Shown: in pieces, positions 12,931-18,738 of the stretch
Layout of the letters: each line of letters begins with the position of its first letter
How positions within the stretch are numbered: the stretch's first letter is position 1
Origin: Acidobacteriota bacterium
Lineage (GTDB): Bacteria > Acidobacteriota > Vicinamibacteria > Vicinamibacterales > UBA2999
Length of the DNA stretch: 18,738 nucleotides
Reading direction: 5' to 3'
Assembly: GCA_013140955.1 (NCBI GenBank)
Contig: JABFRY010000215.1
Span: 1-18,738 of the forward strand
The notes under the pieces: generated by a model
Databases searched by the model: none
What the model was told of the DNA's origin: nothing
The model's input: the letters and a program-made list of their open reading frames with translations, nothing else
Position numbers and translations under genes: made by a program

Positions 12931-15900
12931 GCTGGCCGTGCACCTCGCCGAGTCTGCCGAGCGCCTCGACGGCACGGTGGCCCTGGTCGTCGGCGGCAGC
13001 CGCGGGCTGGGTGCCGACATCGCGGCGGCCCTGGCGGTATCCGGGTCGCAGGTGTACGTGAGTGCCCGGGGGGCGAGCGGCGCAGACGCGCTGGTGCGCC
13101 GGCTCGAGGCGGTGGGGCACCGCGTGGAGTGCCTCGAAGGCGATGCAGGCGATCCCGCCTGGTGCCAGCAGGCGATCGAGGCCATACGCGCCCGGCACGG
13201 GCGGCTCGACGTGCTGGTGCTCAACGCGTGTGGCGCGCCCTCGGTCCTGCGCATCGGGGCCGACTCGGCCGAGCGCCACGAGGCCTACGTCCACGACAAC
13301 CTGCGGCTCGTCCGCGCGCCCCTGGCCGCCGCACTCGAGACGCTTGCCGCCACGGCCGGTGCCGTCGTGTACGTGTCGTCGTCGTTCGTCGGCGACCCGC
13401 CCGCGGGCTTCGGGCACTACGTGGCCCTCAAGCAGGCCGGGGAGGGGCTCGTACGCACCGCGCAGCGCGAAGCCTCGCGCGTGCACACCCTCGTGGCCAG
13501 GCCGCCGCGGCTCCAGACCAGCTGGAACGACACCCCTGCCGGCGTCGCCGGCGCCATCCCCACGGGCACCGCCGCGGTGCATATCGTGAGGCAGCTGGTG
13601 GCGCAGTGGGGAAGCGGCGAGCCGGACCTCCTCACCGCGTTTCCCCAGCTGCCGCACGTGGACGCCAGCCAGCTGTCCGCGTCCGACCAGCCGGCCTTCC
13701 CGTTGCGCCTCGTGGCCAGCTTCACGACCGATCCCCTGGTGCCGATGCTGCGCTTCTGGCTCCGGACCCTCGGCCAGGGAAACGGGCTGGACGTGGCGCC
13801 GTACGGGCAGGTGCTGCAGGCGTTGCTCGACCCGTCCGGCCCGTTCGCCTCGCGCGGCGGCCTCAACGTGGTCCTGCTGCGCGTGCGCGACTGGCTGCGC
13901 GAGCTCGCGCCCGAGGCAGCTGCCGACATCGAGTTCGTGCGCGGGTATCTGAAGGATATGACGCGCGACCTCGAGCAGGCCGTACGTGCCCATCGAGCCG
14001 TGGCCGGCGCCGAGACACTGCTCCTGTTCTGTCCCTCGTACGGGTCGGCGTCGTCGGCCGAGAGCATCCTGCTGCGACAGGCGGAGGAGCACCTGGCGGC
14101 CGCGTTGTCCGGCGTTCCCGGGCTCGACATCGCATCCGTCACCGGGTTCCACGAGCGCTACGGCGTGGACGAGGACGGCATCAGCGATTCACTCAGGGAG
14201 AAGATCGCCCATATCCCGTACCGCGACGAGTACCTGGGCGTGCTGGCGACGGTGATCGTCCGCCGCGCCTACCGCCTCATGGCGCCGCGGCGCAAGGTCG
14301 TGGTGGTGGACTGCGACAACACGCTCTGGCGCGGGGTTGTGGGTGAGGTCGGCCCCGAGGGCGTGGTGTTCGACGAGGCGCACCAGGCCCTGCAGGCCAC
14401 CCTCGTCCGGCTCGCGGGCAGTGGCGTGCTCCTGTGCCTGTGCAGCAAGAACGAGGAGGCCGACGTCTGGTCGGTCTTCGACACGCGGGCCGACTTCGGG
14501 CTCAGGCGCGAGCACGTCGTGGCCTCGATGATCAACTGGCAGCAGAAGTCGGAAAACCTGCGGACGCTGGCGGCCAGGCTGAACCTCGGGCTCGACAGCT
14601 TCATGTTCTTCGACGACAACCCGGTGGAGTGCGCGGAGGTCCGCGCGCGGTGTCCCGAGGTCCTGACCCTCCAGTGGCCCACCGAGCCAGAACCCGCGCT
14701 GCAGCTGCTCCGTCACACGTGGGAACTCGACGACGTACGCGCGACGAAGGAGGATGAGCGGCGGACGCAGATGTACAAGGAGGAGTTCGGCCGCCAGGCG
14801 CTCCTCGAGCAGACGCTCACCTTTTCCGACTTCATCGCCAACCTCGGGCTCAACGTGGAGATCGCCCCGCTCGGGGACGACGACCTGCGCAGGGCCTCGC
14901 AGCTGACCCTGCGCACCAACCAGTTCAACTTCACCACCAGGCGGCGCGAGGAGAGCGACCTGCAGACGCTCGTCACCGGCGGGACGCATGCCGTGCGGAC
15001 CATTCGCGTGCAGGACCGCTTCGGCGATTACGGGCTCGTGGGGCTCGTGATTGCCGAGGACGCGGGCGAGGTGCTCGACACCGACACCTTCCTCCTGAGC
15101 TGCCGGGTGCTCGGGCGCGGCGTGGAGCACCGCATCGCCGCCGAACTCGGGCGCATGGCGCAGGAGCGTGGCGCCAGCACCGTGCGTCTGCGTGTCGAGA
15201 CCACGAAGCGGAATACGCCGGCGCGCAAGTTCCTGGAGTCCATCACCCCCGAGGCATTGCGGCAGGGCGACGATCGTGAGCTGGTCTGCGAGTTCCCGGC
15301 CGACGCCCTCGCCGCGCTCCGCTTCGAGCCCGCCGCGCAGGCAGGCCCCGCCGTGGTCGATGACGCCGCACCGACGGCGACCGCGCACGCCTTCGACGCA
15401 GAGCGGCTCCGGCGGCGCGAAGCGCTCATCATGCGGACCGCCGCCGAGCTGTCGGATCCGGCGACGCTCCGTGCGGAGATCGCGGGACGGGTGCCGACGC
15501 TCGGTCCTGGCGCGGGTGCTGCGGCGTCCTCCACTGCACTGCCCGGCGCTGCAGAACACGCCGCGGCGCCGACCCTCACGGCGTCGGCCTCCGCGTCCGA
15601 CAGCGACGTCACCGCCGCGGTGTACGAGGCCTTCGCGTCCACGCTGCGCGTGCCCGTCCAGACGGTGAAGGACGTGGACCGTCTCGAGGCCCTGGGCTGC
15701 GACTCCCTGAAGATCGTCGAGATCACCGTCGGCTTGCTCGAGCAGTATCCGTGGCTGCCCAGCACGCTCCTGTTCGAACACCGCACGGTCAGCCAGATCG
15801 TGAAGGAAGTGGCCCGGCTCTCCGGGCAGGGCGGCGAGCCCGCCCCGGTGGCCCTGGCCATCCCGCGCGGCACGGCGCTCGCGGGCCACACCGATGTCGC

Positions 15901-18738
15901 CGTGGTCGGCATGCACGTCCGCTGCGCCGGCGCCGGCTCGCCCGACGAGTTGTGGGATCTGCTGAGCGGCGCCCGCTCGGCGGTGGCGCCCGTGCCCGCC
16001 ACGCGCCCGTTCTTCCTGCACCCGCTCGAGGACACGCGTCCCCACTGGGCGGGCCTGCTCGACGATGCCGCGCGCTTCGACGCCGAGTTCTTCGGCGTGT
16101 CGCCGCGCGAAGCCGAGTACATGGATCCCCAGCTGCGGCTGTTCCTGGAGGTGGCATGGAACGCCCTCGAGGACGCGGGGGCCGCCGGGGCGGCACACGA
16201 GTCGGCAACGGGTGTGTTCGTGGGCGTCATGTACGGCGACTACGGCTACCTCGCCAACCTCGGAGCGAAGCAGTCGGGCAATCCGTATCGCTGCTGGGAA
16301 GGGTTCAGCCTTGCCAACCGGCTGTCGCAGGTCCTGGGCTTCCGTGGGCCGAGCCTTGCCGTGGACACCGCCTGCTCCTCGTCCGGCACGGCGCTTCACC
16401 TGGCCTGCCGGGCGCTGGCGGCCGGCGACTGCCGCATGGCCCTCGTGGGCGGCGTCAACCTGATTCTCGATCCGGACCGATTCGGCTCGCTCGGCCGGCT
16501 CGGCATCCTGTCGTCGAGCGGTCGCTGCGAGCCCTTCGGGGCCGAGGCCGATGGCACCGTGCTCGGAGAGGGCGCCGGTGTCGTCGTCCTGCGTCCGCTG
16601 GCCGATGCGCTTGCACGAGGCGACCGCATCTACGGCGTGATCAAGGGCACCGGCCTCAGCACGGGCAACGGTACGGTGGGGTTCACCGCGCCCAATCCGC
16701 AGGCACAGGCCGAAGCCATCAGCCATGCCCTGCACGCCGCGTCGGTGGATCCCCGGAGCATCTCCTACGTTGAGACCCACGGCACCGGGACGGCGCTGGG
16801 CGACCCCATCGAGGTGCGCGGGTTGACGATCGCCTACGCCGATGCGTCCGCGCACGATCCCGCCCTGCAGCTCGAACACCGCTGCCGGATTGGATCGATC
16901 AAGCCCAACATCGGGCATCTCGAAGCCGGCGCGGGCATCGTGGGGCTCATCAAGGTGCTGCTGCAGCTGCACCGCGGCACCCTGCTGCCGTCGATCACCT
17001 CCGACGCCCCGAGTCCGCACATCCCGTTCGGCCAGGTGCCGTTCTCCGTGCAGCGGAGCCTCGAGGCCTGGGAGCGGCCGTCGGCGCTGCGCGGCGCCGA
17101 TGTGATCAGCCTGCCGCGCCGGGCCGGACTGAGTTCGTTCGGCGTCGGTGGCGCCAACGCCCACGTCATCGTCGAGGAGGCACCCGGGACCGAGCCCGCG
17201 CCGGACGCGACCATCGTCCCCGACCGGCCCCTGCACGTGCTGGCCCTCTCGGCCAGGACCGAGGCGGCCCTCGACCGGCAGGTGGCGGCCGTACGGACGT
17301 ACCTGACGACGGCACCCGAGGCGATCGCCGACGTGTGCTACACGGTCAACACGGGGCGCCGGGCCTTCGAGCACCGACTGGCGGTGGTCGCCGCCGATCG
17401 GGACGCGCTGGTGGCGTCGCTCGGGCGCGTGCTCGAGGGCGATGCGCCGCCCGGGTGCGTGCGCGGCGAACCTCGCGGCGGTGTCGTCCCCAAGGTGGCG
17501 TTCCTCTTCACGGGACAGGGCAGCCAGTACGCCGGCATGGGCCGCGAGCTGTACGACACGCGGCCGGTGTTCCGCGACGCCCTGGACCGCTGCGCCCGCA
17601 TCTTCGACACGCTGCTCGGCGAGCCGCTCCTGGACCTGCTCTTCGCGCCGGAGGGCAGTGACCGCGCGGCCCTGCTCAACCAGACCGGCTTTACCCAGCC
17701 GGCACTCTTCGCGTTCCAGTACGCCCTCGCCGAGCTGTGGGCCTCGTGGGGCATCGTCCCCGATGCCGTCATGGGGCACAGCGTCGGTGAGTTCGCCGCC
17801 ATGTGCGTGGCCGGCGGTCTGTCGCTCGACGACGGCCTCACGCTCATCGCGGCGCGCGGCCGCCTGATGCAGGCCTTGCCCCCCGGCGGCACCATGACGT
17901 CGGTGATGGCGGCCGAGCCGCGTGTGCTCGAAGCCATCGCGGGTTCCGAACAGCTCGTGGCGATTGCCGCCGTGAATGCCCCGTCGCAGGTGGTCATCTC
18001 GGGCGTCGGCACGGCCGTGGCCGAAATCTCGGCGCGCCTCGAGTCCGAGGGCATCCGGACCAAGGCACTCACCGTGTCCCACGCGTTCCACTCGCCGCTC
18101 ATGGCACCGATGCTCGCGGAGTACGAGGCCGTCGTGCGCCGCGTGACGTTGCGGCGCCCGCAGGTGCCGTTCGTCAGCTCCGTGGACGCGGCCATCGTGA
18201 CCGACGAGGTCACCCGGCCGGAGTACTGGCTGCGGCAGATCATGGCGCCCGTCCGCTTCGCCGACGGCATGCAGGTGCTCGACGCCCAGCGGGTGGACAC
18301 CTATCTGGAGATTGGACCGCAGCCGGTGCTGCTCGGCATGGGGCGCCAGTGCCTCGAGGCGCGTGGTGACGACGTGCAGTGGCTGCCCTCGGCGCGTCGC
18401 GACGCCCCGGCGTGGCAGGTGCTGCTCGGGTCCGTGTCGAAGCTGTACGCATGGGACGCGCCGGTGGACTGGGCGGGCTTCGACCGCCCGTACGCCAGAC
18501 GCCGCGTGACGCTGCCCGGCTACGCGTTCACGCCGAAGCCGTACTGGTTGCGGTCGATTGCGCGCACGGTGGTCGAGGCCGTGGCCACTGCGACCGCGGC
18601 CCATCAGGCGGCGGCGTACGACATCGTCTGGCAGGAGGCGGAGACGCCGGCGCGTGGGAACGTCGCCGCGCAGGCGGCGCACTGGATCCTCCTGGCGGAT
18701 CGTCGGGGCACGGCGGTCGCTCTGGCCGCCGACCTCGC
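12125..18738 (+). CDS. Type I polyketide synthase with FkbH-type loading module (3' end outside window)
   Basis: From ATG 12125 one frame stays open to the window edge, 2204 residues with no stop. Domain order is: hotdog/MaoC-like region (about 1-268), short-chain dehydrogenase (283-480), FkbH-type HAD-IIIC (525-1060), Ala/Thr-rich linker, ACP (1161-1232), ketosynthase (1257-1686), acyltransferase (1790-2098), post-AT linker ending P-K-P-Y-W-L, and the beginning of a ketoreductase structural subdomain with D-I-V-W and H-W-I-L-L-A-D. All active-site motifs are in the same frame, so no frameshift is evident. The first four domains form a loading module; KS-AT and the following KR form extension module 1. 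The ribosome site is weak (AGGTT about 14 bases upstream), and a preceding 7-codon frame ends at 12121. Expressed with the PPTase just upstream, it should start a polyketide from a C3 unit; the product cannot be predicted from this fragment. Confidence 0.93.
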   Translation, partial: MRFSAEDVLRFADWSSDRNPLHVDEAFARDTHFGRRIAHGMLSVIAACADEDGGTAGAGQAPGAVAALQIEFRGAVPPGTDWVVARTAAPGRTSLVGRSADGVVLTLEASGDPEGTGAPAPDVAWARALAQAGDSPSVSLRTEPATRTTAALAQGVEVVGRYRTSEPPDAYLGTLLGPRDVQVLALCSYVVGMELPGLRSLFTRATLGLTGPRMHAPELWYRVRSTRFDQHFRILDTRIDIATPDGAPVAAAVLRSYVPFGTVITDVRELAVHLAESAERLDGTVALVVGGSRGLGADIAAALAVSGSQVYVSARGASGADALVRRLEAVGHRVECLEGDAGDPAWCQQAIEAIRARHGRLDVLVLNACGAPSVLRIGADSAERHEAYVHDNLRLVRAPLAAALETLAATAGAVVYVSSSFVGDPPAGFGHYVALKQAGEGLVRTAQREASRVHTLVARPPRLQTSWNDTPAGVAGAIPTGTAAVHIVRQLVAQWGSGEPDLLTAFPQLPHVDASQLSASDQPAFPLRLVASFTTDPLVPMLRFWLRTLGQGNGLDVAPYGQVLQALLDPSGPFASRGGLNVVLLRVRDWLRELAPEAAADIEFVRGYLKDMTRDLEQAVRAHRAVAGAETLLLFCPSYGSASSAESILLRQAEEHLAAALSGVPGLDIASVTGFHERYGVDEDGISDSLREKIAHIPYRDEYLGVLATVIVRRAYRLMAPRRKVVVVDCDNTLWRGVVGEVGPEGVVFDEAHQALQATLVRLAGSGVLLCLCSKNEEADVWSVFDTRADFGLRREHVVASMINWQQKSENLRTLAARLNLGLDSFMFFDDNPVECAEVRARCPEVLTLQWPTEPEPALQLLRHTWELDDVRATKEDERRTQMYKEEFGRQALLEQTLTFSDFIANLGLNVEIAPLGDDDLRRASQLTLRTNQFNFTTRRREESDLQTLVTGGTHAVRTIRVQDRFGDYGLVGLVIAEDAGEVLDTDTFLLSCRVLGRGVEHRIAAELGRMAQERGASTVRLRVETTKRNTPARKFLESITPEALRQGDDRELVCEFPADALAALRFEPAAQAGPAVVDDAAPTATAHAFDAERLRRREALIMRTAAELSDPATLRAEIAGRVPTLGPGAGAAASSTALPGAAEHAAAPTLTASASASDSDVTAAVYEAFASTLRVPVQTVKDVDRLEALGCDSLKIVEITVGLLEQYPWLPSTLLFEHRTVSQIVKEVARLSGQGGEPAPVALAIPRGTALAGHTDVAVVGMHVRCAGAGSPDELWDLLSGARSAVAPVPATRPFFLHPLEDTRPHWAGLLDDAARFDAEFFGVSPREAEYMDPQLRLFLEVAWNALEDAGAAGAAHESATGVFVGVMYGDYGYLANLGAKQSGNPYRCWEGFSLANRLSQVLGFRGPSLAVDTACSSSGTALHLACRALAAGDCRMALVGGVNLILDPDRFGSLGRLGILSSSGRCEPFGAEADGTVLGEGAGVVVLRPLADALARGDRIYGVIKGTGLSTGNGTVGFTAPNPQAQAEAISHALHAASVDPRSISYVETHGTGTALGDPIEVRGLTIAYADASAHDPALQLEHRCRIGSIKPNIGHLEAGAGIVGLIKVLLQLHRGTLLPSITSDAPSPHIPFGQVPFSVQRSLEAWERPSALRGADVISLPRRAGLSSFGVGGANAHVIVEEAPGTEPAPDATIVPDRPLHVLALSARTEAALDRQVAAVRTYLTTAPEAIADVCYTVNTGRRAFEHRLAVVAADRDALVASLGRVLEGDAPPGCVRGEPRGGVVPKVAFLFTGQGSQYAGMGRELYDTRPVFRDALDRCARIFDTLLGEPLLDLLFAPEGSDRAALLNQTGFTQPALFAFQYALAELWASWGIVPDAVMGHSVGEFAAMCVAGGLSLDDGLTLIAARGRLMQALPPGGTMTSVMAAEPRVLEAIAGSEQLVAIAAVNAPSQVVISGVGTAVAEISARLESEGIRTKALTVSHAFHSPLMAPMLAEYEAVVRRVTLRRPQVPFVSSVDAAIVTDEVTRPEYWLRQIMAPVRFADGMQVLDAQRVDTYLEIGPQPVLLGMGRQCLEARGDDVQWLPSARRDAPAWQVLLGSVSKLYAWDAPVDWAGFDRPYARRRVTLPGYAFTPKPYWLRSIARTVVEAVATATAAHQAAAYDIVWQEAETPARGNVAAQAAHWILLADRRGTAVALAADL
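12971..13565 (+). other. PKS domain: short-chain dehydrogenase/ketoreductase
   Basis: The nucleotide-binding motif is G290-G-S-R-G-L-G296 after a V-A-L-V-V strand. L-V-L-N-A is the usual N-A-G position, V-Y-V-S-S-S supplies the catalytic serine, and Y432-V-A-L-K436 is the Y-x-x-x-K pair. All key residues are present, so the domain should be active as an NAD(P)-dependent reductase. Its position before FkbH differs from the KR of extension modules, and it resembles a free SDR fused to the loading module. Confidence 0.82.
13688..15304 (+). other. PKS domain: FkbH-type HAD-IIIC glyceryl transferase/phosphatase
   Basis: Residues 525-1060 show all parts of the FkbH family. The N-terminal part reads R-L-V-A-S-F-T-T-D-P-L and A-P-Y-G-Q-V-L-Q, followed by H-I-P-Y-R-D-E-Y. 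The HAD core has D729-C-D731-N-T-L-W, C-S-K-N-E-E-A-D-V-W and F-F-D-D-N-P-V-E-C. The C-terminal GNAT-like part has L-R-T-N-Q-F-N-F-T-T, G-D-Y-G-L-V-G-L-V and S-C-R-V-L-G-R-G-V-E. FkbH proteins take the glyceryl group of 1,3-bisphosphoglycerate, remove phosphate and place it on an ACP; fused forms at loading modules (OzmB, BryA) provide C3 starters. The ACP just after this domain is the expected acceptor. Confidence 0.9.
15605..15820 (+). other. PKS domain: acyl carrier protein
   Basis: Residues 1161-1232 form one ACP with Ser1194 in L-E-A-L-G-C-D-S-L-K, the phosphopantetheine attachment site, and T-L-L-F-E-H-R-T-V at the end of helix III. It is preceded by an Ala/Ser/Thr-rich linker. It is the only ACP seen in the window and likely carries the loading unit. 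Confidence 0.9.
15893..17185 (+). other. PKS domain: ketosynthase
   Basis: Residues 1257-1686 hold a complete KS: Cys1417 in D-T-A-C-S-S-S, His1552 in E-T-H-G-T-G-T and His1598 in N-I-G-H-L-E-A. The triad is intact, so it should condense rather than act as a silent loading KS. Phrases such as G-V-M-Y-G-D-Y-G, A-P-N-P-Q-A-Q-A and S-I-S-Y-V-E-T-H recall ketosynthases of trans-AT systems, though this protein has its own AT. Confidence 0.93.
17492..18420 (+). other. PKS domain: acyltransferase, malonyl-CoA type
   Basis: Residues 1790-2098: F-T-G-Q-G-S-Q-Y-A-G-M-G at the start, nucleophile Ser1886 in G-H-S-V-G-E, and His1986 in S-H1986-A-F-H1989-S-P-L-M. The HAFH signature is established for malonyl-CoA selectivity; methylmalonyl types have YASH. 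It is followed by the usual post-AT linker. Confidence 0.92.

Noticed and set aside
11834..14152. A 772-codon open frame on the minus strand opposite the PPTase and PKS start
   Set aside because: Shadow of motif-bearing plus-strand genes.
14189..18682. A 1497-codon open frame on the minus strand opposite the PKS
   Set aside because: The plus strand has intact FkbH, ACP, KS and AT motifs here; the antisense frame is Arg/Gly/His-rich without recognisable domains and arises from GC-biased third codon positions.

Overview
The window is a high-GC bacterial segment with strongly G/C-biased third codon positions. An exosortase locus, a beta-helix protein carrying a C-terminal domain with a G-x-G-x-S-G-W-G-W signature, and a cis-AT-containing polyketide synthase sit together. 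I take this to suggest an Acidobacteriota-like soil bacterium (possibly Vicinamibacteria), but that is inference; a deltaproteobacterial or myxobacterial-like source is not excluded. No rRNA, tRNA, CRISPR array, insertion sequence or transposase was seen.

Region A (1-8234, + strand) reads as one tightly packed operon-like run that starts upstream of the window. In order it holds: the C-terminal part of a TPR protein; a second, related TPR lipoprotein of the PrsT type; an exosortase with its Cys/Arg/His triad; an EpsI-like exosortase-associated protein; a five-TM alkaline-phosphatase/sulfatase-fold enzyme; a YdcF/DUF218 protein; and a lipoprotein of unknown function with a lectin-like look. 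Gaps are 48 nt or less and two gene pairs overlap. Together these suggest an envelope or exopolysaccharide system coupled to exosortase-dependent protein sorting. No glycosyltransferase and no protein with a PEP-CTERM-type tail lies inside the window.

Region B (8237-10908, - strand) converges on region A with only 2 nt between stop codons. It encodes a secreted right-handed beta-helix protein translationally coupled (TGATG) to a class I SAM methyltransferase.

Region C (10909-11282) is a divergent intergenic region with a 19-bp imperfect palindrome and a small GC hairpin.

Region D (11283-18738, + strand) starts with an EntD/Sfp-type phosphopantetheinyl transferase. After 32 nt comes a giant multidomain polyketide synthase that runs off the window: hotdog/MaoC region, SDR ketoreductase, FkbH-type HAD-IIIC glyceryl transferase/phosphatase, ACP, KS, malonyl-type AT, and the start of a KR. 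The PPTase would activate the ACP. The FkbH region is expected to load a C3 unit from 1,3-bisphosphoglycerate, which the hotdog and SDR domains may convert to a reduced starter such as lactyl before KS/AT extension with malonate. This loading module is the most interesting part of the window.
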